35,671 nucleotides of DNA from an uncultured Pseudomonadales bacterium (GCA_937921865.1 CAKZWF010000083.1:1-35671), one strand, 5' to 3'; positions 18,981 to 28,459 are shown, counted from the first letter of the stretch. The notes: a model not told the origin generated them from the letters alone. Made by a program: numbers and translations.

Positions 18981-19647
18981 ATCGCCCCCGCAGCGCACTT
19001 ACCTGCGACGCCGTGGGCGGATGACCCGAGGACAACATCGTGCCCTGGATGAACTGGCAGACGACCAGGTTCACGCAGTGGGCGAAGCAACGCCCAATTG
19101 GCCGGAAATTTTCGGGCGCGAGGCGCCAATGGGTGTCGAAATCGGTTTCGGGATGGGTCAGGCGCTGCTGTCCTGGGCAGCGCACCAACCGGATTGGAAT
19201 CTGCTGGGCATCGAAGTTTATCAACCGGGTATTGGTGCCCTGCTGCTTGGCGCCCAGCGCGATGGGTTGAACAACCTGCAGGTGCTGGAAGGCGATGCGG
19301 AGCTGGCTTTTGAGGTCAACATAGATCCGGACAGCCTGGATGAAGTGCGAATTTTCTTTCCGGACCCCTGGCCTAAAAAGCGCCACCATAAACGCCGCCT
19401 GGTGCAGCCCGCGTTCATTAAACTGTTGGCATCCCGACTGAAACCCGGTGGTCGCTTGCTGCTTGCCACTGACTGGCAAGCTTATGCGCACTGGATGCTC
19501 GAAGTGCTGAGCGGCGAGCCGTTACTGGAAAATTTCTCAGCGGAAGGGTTCGCGCAACGGGCACACGAACGGGTCATTACTCGTTTTGAAGCACGAGGAA
19601 CCCGGCTGGGCCATGATGTCTGGGATCTCGCGTTTCATCGCCGCTGA
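18964..19647 (+). CDS. trmB: tRNA (guanine46-N7)-methyltransferase
   Basis: TrmB makes m7G46 in tRNA with S-adenosylmethionine. The 227-residue product from the ATG at 18964 has RTYLRRRGRMTRGQ, the SAM-binding VEIGFGMGQALLSWA and the family hallmark FFPDPWPKKRHHKRRLVQP, followed by GGRLLLATDW. The start overlaps the DUF423 gene by 17 bp; a GTG at 18973 is an alternative. A longer reading from 18811 lies inside the DUF423 gene and is rejected. The stop codon sits in the loop of a terminator-like hairpin. Confidence 0.94.
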   Translation: MSTVSESPPQRTYLRRRGRMTRGQHRALDELADDQVHAVGEATPNWPEIFGREAPMGVEIGFGMGQALLSWAAHQPDWNLLGIEVYQPGIGALLLGAQRDGLNNLQVLEGDAELAFEVNIDPDSLDEVRIFFPDPWPKKRHHKRRLVQPAFIKLLASRLKPGGRLLLATDWQAYAHWMLEVLSGEPLLENFSAEGFAQRAHERVITRFEARGTRLGHDVWDLAFHRR

Positions 19648-19656
19648 GCGGTTTTT
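19641..19656 (+). terminator. Short intrinsic terminator after trmB
   Basis: CCGC-TGA-GCGG followed by TTTTT; the loop is the trmB stop codon. The stem is short (4 bp plus a possible G-T pair), but the T-run and the position before convergent hemW fit. Confidence 0.45.
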
Positions 19657-19673
19657 AATGGGGTCGAACCGGA

Positions 19674-20795
19674 CTAACTCAGAAATTTGCTGATGATGCT
19701 GTCCAGGTAGCGCAAGCCTTGGCCTGTCGCGGCAAGTCTGTCTGCGCGCATCAGACCCCGATCGATCATCTGCTGCCACTGGGGTTGTAGAGCCGTTATC
19801 TCCAGGCCTGTGCGTACAGCAAACACATCGACGTCAACGCCATCCACCAGACGTAAGGCGTTCAGCAGAAACTCTTCCGCCAGAGCGTCCTGGGCGATAG
19901 GACTGTGCACAATGGCCAAGGGATCACCCAGATAGAGTCTGGGTTGTTTAGGCTTTTCGGTGCGCACTATGTGGCCGTCCTGAGAGAGTTTACCGTGGGC
20001 GCCCGCGCCGATGCCGACATAGTCGCCAAAAGACCAGTAGTTGACGTTGTGTCTGGCGACACGTCCGTTGCGCGCATAGGCAGAAATCTCATAGCGCGAA
20101 TAGCCCGCGTCGGCGAGCAATTGATGACCGGCCTCCTCGATATCGCAGACAACCTCTTCATCCGGTAGCGTTGGTGGCCGCGCGTAAAACTCGGTTTTCG
20201 GCTCCAGGGTCAGCTGATACCAGGACAGATGTTCGGGACCCAGATCAATTGCCCGCTGCAGATCTGCGATGGCTTCTGCAACCGTCTGCCCTGGCAGTGC
20301 ATACATCAGATCCAGGTTGACGTTATCGAAACCTGCCTGCCTGGCGCTGGCGAAAGACTGTTCGATGTCGCCATCGCTGTGAATGCGTCCGAGCTTGGCC
20401 AGATGCTGCGGGTTGAACGACTGAGCGCCGATCGAAAGTCTGTTGATGCCTGCCTGTCGATACGCGTCCAGAGGTTTGTGTTCCAGCGTTCCGGGATTTG
20501 CCTCCATGGTGATTTCTGCGTCGACAGCGAGCTGTGGCTGCATAGCGGCGAGAAGGTCGGCGAAAGTCTCAGCGCTGAACAGGCTGGGCGTGCCGCCGCC
20601 GAAAAACACCGTATCGATGATTGCGCTGCTGATGCCGGAAAGCTGAGCGCTCAGATCGAGCAGCAAAGCGCTGCGATATTCGGGCTCCTGCAGGTTGCCC
20701 CGCAGCGGGTGTGAATTGAAATCACAGTAGGGGCATTTGCGCACACACCAGGGAAAGTGCACGTAGACGCCCACAGCGGGCGGCATGGTGTTCAT
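19674..20795 (-). CDS. hemW: Radical SAM heme chaperone HemW
   Basis: HemW is a radical-SAM, heme-binding protein thought to insert heme into respiratory enzymes; it was formerly misnamed coproporphyrinogen oxidase HemN. The 373-residue protein has the iron-sulfur motif CVRKCPYC (Cys17, 21, 24), VFFGGGTPSLF, EANPGT, RLSIGAQSF, the NVNLDLMYALPGQT strand and the HemW-type HNVNYWSFGDYVGIGAGAHG. The ATG overlaps the rdgB stop by 4 bp; another in-frame ATG three codons later is possible. It is last in the yggS-to-hemW operon and convergent with trmB. Confidence 0.95.
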   Translation of the reverse strand: MNTMPPAVGVYVHFPWCVRKCPYCDFNSHPLRGNLQEPEYRSALLLDLSAQLSGISSAIIDTVFFGGGTPSLFSAETFADLLAAMQPQLAVDAEITMEANPGTLEHKPLDAYRQAGINRLSIGAQSFNPQHLAKLGRIHSDGDIEQSFASARQAGFDNVNLDLMYALPGQTVAEAIADLQRAIDLGPEHLSWYQLTLEPKTEFYARPPTLPDEEVVCDIEEAGHQLLADAGYSRYEISAYARNGRVARHNVNYWSFGDYVGIGAGAHGKLSQDGHIVRTEKPKQPRLYLGDPLAIVHSPIAQDALAEEFLLNALRLVDGVDVDVFAVRTGLEITALQPQWQQMIDRGLMRADRLAATGQGLRYLDSIISKFLS

Positions 20796-21379
20796 TTGCT
20801 GTTGCGCAATTGTTCGAGAAAAGCTCGTACTGCCTGACCTCGATGGCTGAGCTGGTTTTTCTGTGATGCCGGCAGCTGCGCTGCCGTTACCTCCAGCTCC
20901 GGCACCAGGAAGTAGGGATCATAGCCAAAACCGCCATCGCCCCTTGGTGTGTTGATGATCCGCCCGGACCAGCTGCCAGTAGCGATCAGTGGGGCTGGAT
21001 CGCGGGCACTGTGCAGAAAAACAATCGCGCAATAGTAGTGCGCACGTCGGTCTGGCTGATCGGCCAGTGCCGCCAGGAGCTTTCGGTTGTTGGCTGCATC
21101 GTCTGCCTGTGGTCCGGCATAGCGCGCTGAGTGGATGCCGGGCGCGCCGTCCAGCGCGGAGACCACGATACCGGAATCGTCCGCAATAGCAGGCAGCTGA
21201 CTGAGTTCGCTGGCATGCCGCGCTTTTGCGAGCGCATTTTCGATAAAGGTCAGGCCGTCTTCGGGAGCGGGTGCGATACCCTGCTGGTCCTGGCTGACCA
21301 GTTCGAAGCCGTCTTCTGCAAGCAGCGTTTTCAGCTCCGTCAGTTTGCCCTGATTACTGCTGGCCAGAACAACCTTCAT
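20792..21379 (-). CDS. rdgB: dITP/XTP pyrophosphatase
   Basis: RdgB (HAM1 family) hydrolyses dITP, XTP and similar non-canonical purine nucleotides, keeping them out of DNA and RNA. The 195-residue protein has VLASSNQGKLTELK (4-17), LTFIENALAKARHAS, ADDSGIVVSALDGAPGIHSARYAG and GGFGYDPYF. Length is typical. It overlaps DUF4426 upstream and hemW downstream by 4 bp each (ATGA). Confidence 0.97.
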   Translation of the reverse strand: MKVVLASSNQGKLTELKTLLAEDGFELVSQDQQGIAPAPEDGLTFIENALAKARHASELSQLPAIADDSGIVVSALDGAPGIHSARYAGPQADDAANNRKLLAALADQPDRRAHYYCAIVFLHSARDPAPLIATGSWSGRIINTPRGDGGFGYDPYFLVPELEVTAAQLPASQKNQLSHRGQAVRAFLEQLRNSK

Positions 21380-21819
21380 GGATCGTCCCAGTAAACTTTC
21401 TGCTGAAATTTGAGCTGCTGGGGCAGGCCGTCAGGCGGCAGGATGTCGACTTCGAAACGTAGCACCTCACGATCGGTGTGCCTGACGTCAGCGAGATAGT
21501 AGACGGCGCTGCCCTCAATGATCTGTTGGAAGTCCAGCGACTGAATCTGGCCCAGCAGATTCGTGGATCGACCGGTTACTTCGGCAACGACTGGATTGCC
21601 GTCCTGGTCGAGTACCGAGATGTTCACTAAAGCCCGATCGCGGCCTCGATCGATCTGATAGCTGGCAGCGATGTCTTTGTTGAGGAAGGTGGTTGGGATC
21701 AGCACATAGTGCACCTCCCAGTTACCCAGGCGCTGCATTTGTTCAGCATGGGCTAAGGCACCGAGCAGCCCCGCGCAGACTGTAGCGCAGGCCATGAATA
21801 AACGAGTAACGGGTTTCAT
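21376..21819 (-). CDS. DUF4426 periplasmic protein
   Basis: Function unknown. The 147-residue protein has a clear signal peptide ([24 protein letters not shown], cleavage near residue 25) and then EQMQRLGNWEVHYVLIPTTFLNKDIAASY, the DUF4426 family pattern. The remainder is beta-rich, ending in LPQQLKFQQKVYWDDP. It lies between metW and rdgB, its standard position in Pseudomonas-type genomes as I recall, with 4-bp overlaps on both sides. Confidence 0.85.
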   Translation of the reverse strand: MKPVTRLFMACATVCAGLLGALAHAEQMQRLGNWEVHYVLIPTTFLNKDIAASYQIDRGRDRALVNISVLDQDGNPVVAEVTGRSTNLLGQIQSLDFQQIIEGSAVYYLADVRHTDREVLRFEVDILPPDGLPQQLKFQQKVYWDDP

Positions 21820-22415
21820 GTTGTTTCCTTACCCAGTCGATAGAAGGCGAAGGCACCAAAAAAATTCGGGAATCGATTAATTAGTGGACGGGTGCTGTGG
21901 CCGGCGTCGACCATGAATCGTTCGATGATGTTGAGGTTCTGTTCGGCACATAGTCGCTCGAAGTCTTTGAAGGTACATAGATGGATATTGGGTGTGTTGT
22001 ACCAACTGTGCGGCAGATGTGTTGAGACCGGCATTCTGCCGCGAAGCGCCAGATGTGCCCGGCAGCGCCAGTAGGCGAAATTCGGGAAGGTGACAATGCA
22101 CTGTTGGCCGATTCGCAGCATCTCATGCAGCAGGCGATCGGGTGCTTTCACGGACTGCAGCGTTTCAGTCATCACCACCATATCGAAACTTGCATCTGCA
22201 AAGTTCTGCAGACCTGCATCAAGGTTCTGCTCAATTACGTTGACACCTTTGTTAATGCAGGTGGTGATGTTCGTCGGGTCGATTTCAAGCCCGTAACCGT
22301 TGACGTGTTTGTTTTCCTGAAGGTGCGCCAGCAACTCTCCGTCGCCACAGCCGAGATCAAGGACACGGGCACCCGGCTTGATGAGGTCGGCGATGATGGC
22401 AAGGTCAGTTCGCAT
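21816..22415 (-). CDS. metW: Methionine biosynthesis protein MetW
   Basis: MetW is a small methyltransferase-fold protein that works with MetX in homoserine acylation. From the ATG at 22415 the protein is 199 residues: [29 protein letters not shown] with the SAM-fold motif at 18-26, [21 protein letters not shown], then [45 protein letters not shown], a MetW hallmark. The start lies 11 bp inside the metX end; the reading to 22514 is within metX and is rejected. Confidence 0.95.
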   Translation of the reverse strand: MRTDLAIIADLIKPGARVLDLGCGDGELLAHLQENKHVNGYGLEIDPTNITTCINKGVNVIEQNLDAGLQNFADASFDMVVMTETLQSVKAPDRLLHEMLRIGQQCIVTFPNFAYWRCRAHLALRGRMPVSTHLPHSWYNTPNIHLCTFKDFERLCAEQNLNIIERFMVDAGHSTRPLINRFPNFFGAFAFYRLGKETT

Positions 22416-23559
22416 CACTGTAATCCTGATGCAGTCGATTGAGAAAACCACCGAGCACTTCGAAGTAACGGGGAATAGGCAGCAGAAAAGAATCGTGGCC
22501 GTGTTCTGATTCAATCACCGCACTGCAGACATTGCGCTCTGAGCGGATCAACGCATCGACGATTTCTTTTGAGCGAGCGGCAGAAAATCGCCAGTCGGTG
22601 GTGAAAGAAATCACGCAAAATCGGCAGCGGGTCTGTGCCAATGCAGCACTCAGCGAGTTGTCGAAATCACTGGCTGGATCGAAGTAGTCTAAAGCCCGCG
22701 TCATCAACAGGTAGGTGTTTGCGTCGAAACGCTGAGAAAACGACCGGCCCTGATACTGCAGGTAACTTTCCACCTGAAATTCCACGTCCTGGCCGAGACT
22801 GATGTCTCCGGACTTGAGCTCGCGGCCAAATTTCTGGCGCATACCGTCATCGGACAGATAAGTGACGTGCCCCACCATCCGCGCCAGCATCAGTCCGAGA
22901 TCCGGGTTTCTATGTTGTTGACGATAGTGGCCACCGGCGAAATTCGGATCGGCGCTGATCGCCTGGCGGGCAATTTCGTTGAAAGCGATGTTCTGAGCGG
23001 AGAGTCGTGCCGCACTCGCAATCAATACCGCCGCCTGCAGTCGTGCTGGTGCGTCGATTGCCCACTGCATTGCCTGCATACCGCCGAGCGAACCGCCGAC
23101 CACCGCGGCGAAACAATCTATACCAAGATGATCTGCCAGCAAAAGCTGGCTGTTAACCCAGTCCTTGACGGTGACAGCAGGAAAGTCTGGCCCCCATTCA
23201 GTACCTGTTTGCGGGTTTATCGTTCGGGGGCCCGTGCTGCCATGACAGCCGCCAAGGTTATTCACACTGACGATGAAAAATTTGTCGCTGTCGATTGGCT
23301 TGCCGGGTCCGATGCAGCTGTCCCACCAGCCAGGTTTCCGATCGCTGCTGTCGTGATAACCAGCGGCGTGATGATTGCCCGATAACGCGTGACAGATCAG
23401 GATCGCATTGGAGGCCTTATCGTTCAGCTGGCCATAGGTTTCATAGACCAGCTCAAAGCCGGGCAGGCGGCGTCCACACTGCAGTGGAAAATCTCCACTG
23501 TGGTGGAAGCGTTGCGGCGATACGATGCCGACAGAGCTGGCGCTGGATTCCGGGTTCAT
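22405..23559 (-). CDS. metX: Homoserine O-acyltransferase MetX (probably succinyl-specific)
   Basis: MetX is an alpha/beta-hydrolase-fold enzyme that acylates homoserine, the first committed step of methionine synthesis. The 384-residue protein has the oxyanion and nucleophile region [14 protein letters not shown] (Ser157), the conserved [17 protein letters not shown] and the later TTDWRF and [10 protein letters not shown] segments carrying the catalytic Asp and His. Work on this family indicates that Pseudomonas-type MetX with MetW uses succinyl-CoA; acyl specificity is inferred here from that relationship. It lies 17 bp after yggT and overlaps metW. Confidence 0.94.
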   Translation of the reverse strand: MNPESSASSVGIVSPQRFHHSGDFPLQCGRRLPGFELVYETYGQLNDKASNAILICHALSGNHHAAGYHDSSDRKPGWWDSCIGPGKPIDSDKFFIVSVNNLGGCHGSTGPRTINPQTGTEWGPDFPAVTVKDWVNSQLLLADHLGIDCFAAVVGGSLGGMQAMQWAIDAPARLQAAVLIASAARLSAQNIAFNEIARQAISADPNFAGGHYRQQHRNPDLGLMLARMVGHVTYLSDDGMRQKFGRELKSGDISLGQDVEFQVESYLQYQGRSFSQRFDANTYLLMTRALDYFDPASDFDNSLSAALAQTRCRFCVISFTTDWRFSAARSKEIVDALIRSERNVCSAVIESEHGHDSFLLPIPRYFEVLGGFLNRLHQDYSDAN

Positions 23560-23576
23560 CGGTGATCGGTCGGCGC

Positions 23577-24128
23577 TCAGTAAACCGAAGCCAGGACTTG
23601 CGGCAGAATCCGCTCAAGGACACCGAGCAACAGGAAAACCAGGATCGGGGAAAAATCCAGGCCACCCATGGCCGGAAGCAGTTTTCGTGCGGGTGCCATC
23701 AGCGGTTCGGTGATCTGCTGCATCATGCCGAGGGCAGGATGGTAGCTGCCGGGTGCAATGAAACTGGCGATGATTACGATCAGGATCGACCACCAGAAAA
23801 TACGGATGATCAGCAGAACCACCTGAATGAAACCGAAGGCTGTCAGCTGTAGAAAGTTACCCGGATCCTGGCCGGCAAGACTACTGAGAATGACCAGCAG
23901 CAATATCTCCATGACCATTGCCGCCAGAAATGCCGCCAGGTCGAGATTCTTGAAACCCGGAATAGCCAGACGGAACGGCTTGAGCAGCGGATCCGTCACC
24001 TTGATGAAACCCTGGGAGATGGGGTTGTAGAAGTCCACCCGGCAGGCCTGCAGCAGGAATCTGGCGACAAACAGAAAACTCAGAATCGAAAAAATGAATT
24101 GGATGGCGTAAACCAGCGCCTCGTTCAT
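23577..24128 (-). CDS. yggT: YggT family integral membrane protein
   Basis: The 183-residue protein has two YggT repeats, each with paired hydrophobic helices and the loop signature: [30 protein letters not shown] in the first and [40 protein letters not shown] in the second. The family's role is not settled; osmotic tolerance has been suggested in bacteria, and plastid relatives (YLMG/CCB3) are membrane biogenesis proteins. It overlaps proC by 4 bp. Confidence 0.92.
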   Translation of the reverse strand: MNEALVYAIQFIFSILSFLFVARFLLQACRVDFYNPISQGFIKVTDPLLKPFRLAIPGFKNLDLAAFLAAMVMEILLLVILSSLAGQDPGNFLQLTAFGFIQVVLLIIRIFWWSILIVIIASFIAPGSYHPALGMMQQITEPLMAPARKLLPAMGGLDFSPILVFLLLGVLERILPQVLASVY

Positions 24129-24946
24129 GACTGCCCAAACTCCTCGGCTAATTCTTGTGATCGGCTCATTGCGCCAGCCAGCGCGGCGTCCAGGGTATCT
24201 TTTACGCCAGCGGCGTCCAGTATAGAGAGCGCCCGCTCGGTGGTGCCACCCGGAGAGGTGACATTCTGGCGCAGTGTGGTCGGGTTTTCGGATCCTTCCC
24301 TTGCCATCACTGCCGCACCATAGGCGGTCTCGATAGTCAGCTTGCGCGCGGTGGCTGCGTCCAGTCCCAGGCGGGTGCCGGCTTCGATCATGGCCTCCAT
24401 CAGATAGAAGAAATAGGCTGGACCGCTGCCGGAGACTGCGGTGACCGCATCCAGCAGATCCTCGGTATCAACCCACAGTGTTTTGCCGGCAGCGTCAAGG
24501 ATCCGTTCAGCCAGCTGCCGTTGCGATTTACTGACCTGCTCGTTGGAGTACAGGGCTGTGATCCCGGCGCCCATTAATGCTGGCGTATTCGGCATGCAGC
24601 GAACGATCGCCTGATCGGCTGATGTCCAGGCGCTGAGGCTCGCCACGGGTACGCCGGCGGCAATTGAAATCAGCAGCTGGTCCGGTCGGATTGTCGAGAT
24701 CGCGCCGATTACCGCCCCGAGCACCTGAGGTTTTACCGCAAGCACGATGATGTCTGCGTCCGCGCAGGCGACATTGTTGTCTTCGAGCGCTTGGATTCCG
24801 AGGGCCGCCAGCGATTCCCGCTGGCTGGCGAGCGGATCGCTGGCCGTGATAGCACTGCCCGGATAATCGTTGTTCAGCAGCCCGTTTATCAGGCTGCGGG
24901 CCATGTTGCCGGCGCCAATGAAGGTGATGGGGTTGTGATCGCTCAA
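24125..24946 (-). CDS. proC: Pyrroline-5-carboxylate reductase (TTG start)
   Basis: ProC reduces pyrroline-5-carboxylate to proline with NAD(P)H. The 273-residue protein has the dinucleotide-binding ITFIGAGNMARSLI (7-20), VLAVKPQVL, the VRCMPNTPALMGAG segment and the C-terminal signature VSGSGPAYFFYLMEAMIEAGTRLGL...NVTSPGGTTERAL. The first codon is TTG at 24946, with CGGAAAC upstream; no ATG fits. It follows yggS by 14 bp. Confidence 0.96.
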   Translation of the reverse strand: MSDHNPITFIGAGNMARSLINGLLNNDYPGSAITASDPLASQRESLAALGIQALEDNNVACADADIIVLAVKPQVLGAVIGAISTIRPDQLLISIAAGVPVASLSAWTSADQAIVRCMPNTPALMGAGITALYSNEQVSKSQRQLAERILDAAGKTLWVDTEDLLDAVTAVSGSGPAYFFYLMEAMIEAGTRLGLDAATARKLTIETAYGAAVMAREGSENPTTLRQNVTSPGGTTERALSILDAAGVKDTLDAALAGAMSRSQELAEEFGQS

Positions 24947-24960
24947 AGTTGTTTCCGTTA

Positions 24961-25668
24961 TCAGCTGATGTTTCTCGGGCCAAAGATTGCTGTCCCGACC
25001 CGCACATGAGTAGCACCCGCGGCAATGGCCGCCTCACAGTCACCGCTCATGCCCATTGACAGACTATCCCATTGACCCTGGGCTTGGGGGCTGAGTTCCT
25101 GAAACAGTCTGCTCAGCCGCCCGTAGCCGTCAGCTGGGTCGGTCTGTGGGTGCAGGATCGTCATCAGACCCCTGATGCGGAGGTTGTCGAGACCCTTCAC
25201 AGAGTCGAGCAGCCCGCTCGCCTGGTCCGGCAGCACGCCGGCTTTGTTGGGGTCCTCGTCGATGTTGATCTGAAGACATACGTTCAGGCGTTTGCCTGTC
25301 GGGCACTGGTCGTTCAAACGGCGGGCAATCTTTTCCCGATCAACGGTATGTACCCAGTCGAAATTTTCTGCCACCTGACGGGTCTTGTTGCCCTGTATCG
25401 CCCCGATAAAGTGCCAGGTAATTTGCATTTCAGCGCACTCTGACACCTTTCCGATCGCTTCCTGGAGGTAGTTTTCGCCAAAATGGGCAACCCCTGCCGC
25501 GTGTGCTGCCTGCACTGCTGCAGTGCTCTGGGTTTTGGATGCGGCGATCAGCGTTACCGACGGCCGTTCACGGCCTGCCGCCTGCGCGGCAGCGCAGATT
25601 CTCGCTTCAACGGCGGCCACCCGCCGGGCGATATCGTTAGAGTCTGTGGTAGTAGAGATCGATTGCAA
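24961..25668 (-). CDS. yggS: YggS family PLP homeostasis protein
   Basis: YggS (PROSC/PLPBP family) binds pyridoxal phosphate and keeps PLP and amino-acid pools in balance; it has no known catalytic activity. The 235-residue protein has LIAASKTQ with the PLP lysine at 45, HFGENYLQEA, WHFIGAIQGNKTR, the LQINIDEDPNKAG strand, GLMTI, LSMGMSGDCEAAIAAGATHVRVGTAIFG. The start is probably a TTG at 25668; no ATG is available before the conserved region. It is the first gene of the operon running to hemW. Confidence 0.95.
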   Translation of the reverse strand: MQSISTTTDSNDIARRVAAVEARICAAAQAAGRERPSVTLIAASKTQSTAAVQAAHAAGVAHFGENYLQEAIGKVSECAEMQITWHFIGAIQGNKTRQVAENFDWVHTVDREKIARRLNDQCPTGKRLNVCLQINIDEDPNKAGVLPDQASGLLDSVKGLDNLRIRGLMTILHPQTDPADGYGRLSRLFQELSPQAQGQWDSLSMGMSGDCEAAIAAGATHVRVGTAIFGPRNIS

Positions 25669-25699
25669 AGTCAGTGTGCCAACGGCGTCTCATAAATAG

Positions 25700-25715
25700 C
25701 ACCCGCTTCAGGGTG
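25700..25715. repeat. Hairpin CACCC-N6-GGGTG between yggS and pilT
   Basis: A perfect 5-bp GC-rich stem in the 168-bp divergent region. It is not followed by a T-run on either strand, so an operator or leader hairpin is more likely than a terminator. No convincing promoter pair was identified in the rest of the gap, though AT-rich TAGATAATACTATAAG is at about 25747-25762. Confidence 0.3.
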
Positions 25716-25836
25716 AAAGCCGTATATCGTGGTGAATCAGGGACTTAGATAATACTATAAGGCCGGCTTGGCGCTGCTAATGATTCTGCAAAGACTCAGC
25801 GGCTGACGCCAGCCCCGGATAGCTCAAGGACAGCTC

Positions 25837-26871
25837 ATGGATATCACCGAACTGCTTGCGTTCAGCGCCAAACAGGGGGCATCGGACCTACACCTGTCGG
25901 CCGGACTCCCTCCGATGATTCGTGTTGACGGCGATGTGCGCCGGATCAACCTGCCGCCGCTGGAACATACCGAAGTGCATTCTCTGATCTACGAGATCAT
26001 GAATGACAAACAGCGCAAAGACTACGAAGAGTTTCTGGAAACCGACTTCTCGTTTGAGGTGCCGGGTGTTTCCCGTTTCCGGGTCAACGCGTTCAGTCAG
26101 AATCGCGGCGCAGGCGCGGTTTTCCGGACAGTACCTTCAAAAGTACTGACCATGGAGGACCTGGACCTCGGCGGCGTCTTCAAAGAAGTCTCGATGATGC
26201 CGCGCGGTCTGGTGCTGGTGACCGGGCCGACTGGCTCCGGCAAGAGTACAACCCTGGCGGCGATGATCGACTTCATCAATGACAACCGCTACGACCATAT
26301 TCTGACCATCGAAGATCCGATTGAATTTGTTCACGAAAGCAAAAAGTGTCTGGTCAATCAGCGCGAAGTGCATCGGGATACTCATGGCTTCAGCGAAGCA
26401 CTGCGCTCAGCGCTGCGGGAAGACCCGGATATTATCCTGGTTGGTGAGATGCGTGACCTGGAGACGATCCGACTGGCTTTGACGGCCGCAGAAACCGGAC
26501 ACCTGGTGTTCGGCACCCTGCATACCACCTCAGCGGCTAAAACTATCGACAGAATCATCGACGTATTTCCGGCGGACGACAAAGACATGGTTCGCTCAAT
26601 GCTCTCCGAATCTCTGCAGGCGGTGATTTCCCAGACGCTGATGAAGCGCGCCAGCGGCGGTCGGGTGGCCGCGCACGAAATCATGGTGTGCACGTCGGCA
26701 ATCCGTAACCTGATTCGGGAAGACAAGGTTGCGCAGATGTACTCGTCCATTCAGACCGGCAGCGCGGTTGGTATGCAGACGCTTGACCAATGCCTGCAGG
26801 ATCTGGTGGCCAAACGCACTGTAACGCGGGAAATCGCGCGCGAAAAAGCCAAGATCCCGGAAAACTTCTAA
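25837..26871 (+). CDS. pilT: Type IV pilus retraction ATPase PilT
   Basis: PilT is the hexameric cytoplasmic ATPase that depolymerises type IV pili and powers twitching motility. The 344-residue protein has the N-terminal PAS-like domain (GASDLHLSAGLPPMIRVDGD), Walker A GPTGSGKST (130-138), the Asp box ILTIEDPIEF, Walker B EDPDIILVGEMRD, the His box GTLHTTSA and the PilT-specific AIRNLIRE near 288. AAGGA lies upstream of the ATG. It diverges from yggS, the usual arrangement, and pilU follows 28 bp later. Confidence 0.97.
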   Translation: MDITELLAFSAKQGASDLHLSAGLPPMIRVDGDVRRINLPPLEHTEVHSLIYEIMNDKQRKDYEEFLETDFSFEVPGVSRFRVNAFSQNRGAGAVFRTVPSKVLTMEDLDLGGVFKEVSMMPRGLVLVTGPTGSGKSTTLAAMIDFINDNRYDHILTIEDPIEFVHESKKCLVNQREVHRDTHGFSEALRSALREDPDIILVGEMRDLETIRLALTAAETGHLVFGTLHTTSAAKTIDRIIDVFPADDKDMVRSMLSESLQAVISQTLMKRASGGRVAAHEIMVCTSAIRNLIREDKVAQMYSSIQTGSAVGMQTLDQCLQDLVAKRTVTREIAREKAKIPENF

Positions 26872-26899
26872 GCGCCAGGTACTCACGAAAGGTAGACGT

Positions 26900-28042
26900 A
26901 TGGAATTTGACAAGCTGCTCAGAGTCGTCGTAGAGAAAGGCGCATCAGATCTCTTTATCACGGCCGGTAAGCCGCCGATGGTAAAGATCAACGGCAAGCT
27001 GTTTGCCGCGGGCAAATCCAGCCTGTCGCCTGAACAGTCTCGCGACGTGGTGCTGGGGGTTATGAACAAAGACCAGCAGCACGATTTCCTGAAAAATCAC
27101 GAGTGCAACTTCGCGATCAACACCCGGGGGCTCGGCCGCTTCCGTGTCAGCGCGTTTCAGCAGCGCAACCTGGTGGGCATGGTGCTGCGCCGAATCGAAG
27201 TGAACATTCCGCTGGTGTCCGATCTGGGTCTACCGCCAATCGTTGAAGAACTGGCAATGACCAAGCGCGGGCTGATCATATTTGTCGGTGCCACCGGCAC
27301 GGGTAAGTCGACGTCGCTGGCATCGATGATCGGCCACCGTAATGAACACTCTTCCGGTCACATCATAAGCATTGAGGATCCGATAGAATTCATCCATCAG
27401 CACAAAGGCTGCATCATTACCCAGCGGGAAGTTGGCGTGGATACGGAGAGTTTCGAAGTCGCGCTGAAAAACACTCTGCGTCAGGCACCCGATGTGATCA
27501 TGATTGGAGAGGTGCGGACCCGGGAAACCATGGAACACGCGGTTGCGTTTGCTGAGACTGGGCATCTGTGCCTGTGTACGCTGCACGCCAATAACGCTAA
27601 CCAGGCGCTCGACCGGATCATTCACTTTTTCCCCAGTGATCGCCACAATCAGGTCTGGATGGATCTATCACTCAACCTTCGGGCGATGATTGCCCAGCAG
27701 CTGGTACCGACCGTAGATGGTCAGGGTCGGCGGGCGGCAATTGAAGTCCTGCTGAACACGCCGCTGGTTTCTGACCACATCCGCAAAGGCGATGTGCATT
27801 TGCTGAAAGAGCTGATGACGAAGTCTACCGAGCAGGGGATGCAGACTTTCGACCAGGCGCTCTACAAGCTCTACAAAGACAACGAAATCACCTATGAAAC
27901 TGCCCTGGCCCATGCGGATTCGCCAAATGATCTGCGTCTGATGATCAAGCTGGGTGGCGACAGTGCTGCAGACGCCGGAACTGGCTCCGATGCGTTGTCA
28001 CTCGAAGAAGATGAAGCTGAAGTGGTGAGCTACCGACGCTGA
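26900..28042 (+). CDS. pilU: Type IV pilus retraction ATPase PilU
   Basis: PilU is the PilT paralogue that assists retraction under load. The 380-residue protein has GASDLFITAGKPPMVKINGK, Walker A GATGTGKST (130-138), ISIEDPIEF, APDVIMIGEVR, CTLHANNANQALDRI and VLLNTPLVSDHIRKGD where PilT carries AIRNLIRE. It has the longer acidic C-terminal tail (LSLEEDEAEVVSYRR) characteristic of PilU. AAAGG lies before the ATG. The gene ends 33 bp from convergent ruvX; pyrB/pyrC-type genes that sit nearby in Pseudomonas are not here. Confidence 0.96.
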   Translation: MEFDKLLRVVVEKGASDLFITAGKPPMVKINGKLFAAGKSSLSPEQSRDVVLGVMNKDQQHDFLKNHECNFAINTRGLGRFRVSAFQQRNLVGMVLRRIEVNIPLVSDLGLPPIVEELAMTKRGLIIFVGATGTGKSTSLASMIGHRNEHSSGHIISIEDPIEFIHQHKGCIITQREVGVDTESFEVALKNTLRQAPDVIMIGEVRTRETMEHAVAFAETGHLCLCTLHANNANQALDRIIHFFPSDRHNQVWMDLSLNLRAMIAQQLVPTVDGQGRRAAIEVLLNTPLVSDHIRKGDVHLLKELMTKSTEQGMQTFDQALYKLYKDNEITYETALAHADSPNDLRLMIKLGGDSAADAGTGSDALSLEEDEAEVVSYRR

Positions 28043-28075
28043 CCTGCGTAGGGCCGTGGCACACAGCGCGGCCGC

Positions 28076-28459
28076 TCAGATCTGACCCAACCAGGACTCG
28101 GCTATCAGGCTGGCAGCCAGAGCATGGTTGTCGTCAGCGCTGATTTGCCTGGCAGCAAAGCTGGTCAGGCGCTCGTCCACCAGCGATACCTCGATATTCG
28201 TTGTTTCATGCAACTTCCCGGCAAACTTGCGGGCCCGCTCCGACATGTCACTTTCGGAGTCGTCCATGTTCAGCGGCAAGCCAACAATCAGCTGATTCGG
28301 CCGCCACTGTCGGACCAGACTCGCAACCTGCGACCAGTTCGGTTTGCCGTTTTTAGCTGTCAGTGTGGTCAGCGGGGAAGCGCTTCGGGTGACCGTCTGA
28401 CCAACCGCGACACCAATGTGTTTCAGGCCGAAGTCAAATGCGAGAATGACGCTGGCCAA
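28076..28459 (-). CDS. ruvX: Putative pre-16S rRNA nuclease / Holliday junction resolvase-like RuvX (YqgF)
   Basis: YqgF/RuvX has an RNase H-like fold and is implicated in maturing the 5' end of 16S rRNA. The 127-residue protein has LAFDFGLKHIGVAVG with the catalytic Asp9 (the usual form is DxGxxRIG; here Lys replaces the arginine), IVGLPLNMDDSESDMSERARKFA and the VDERLTSFAA segment. It is the shorter end of the family range. It is last in gshB-tonB-yqgE-ruvX, 5 bp after yqgE. Confidence 0.94.
   Translation of the reverse strand: MASVILAFDFGLKHIGVAVGQTVTRSASPLTTLTAKNGKPNWSQVASLVRQWRPNQLIVGLPLNMDDSESDMSERARKFAGKLHETTNIEVSLVDERLTSFAARQISADDNHALAASLIAESWLGQI

Noticed and set aside
22867..23385. 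172-codon plus-strand frame opposite metX
   Set aside because: Antisense shadow of a highly conserved gene; composition is that of a reversed coding frame.
28043..28075. Bidirectional terminator between pilU and ruvX
   Set aside because: Only a weak GGCC/GGCC pairing with a long loop and no T-run.
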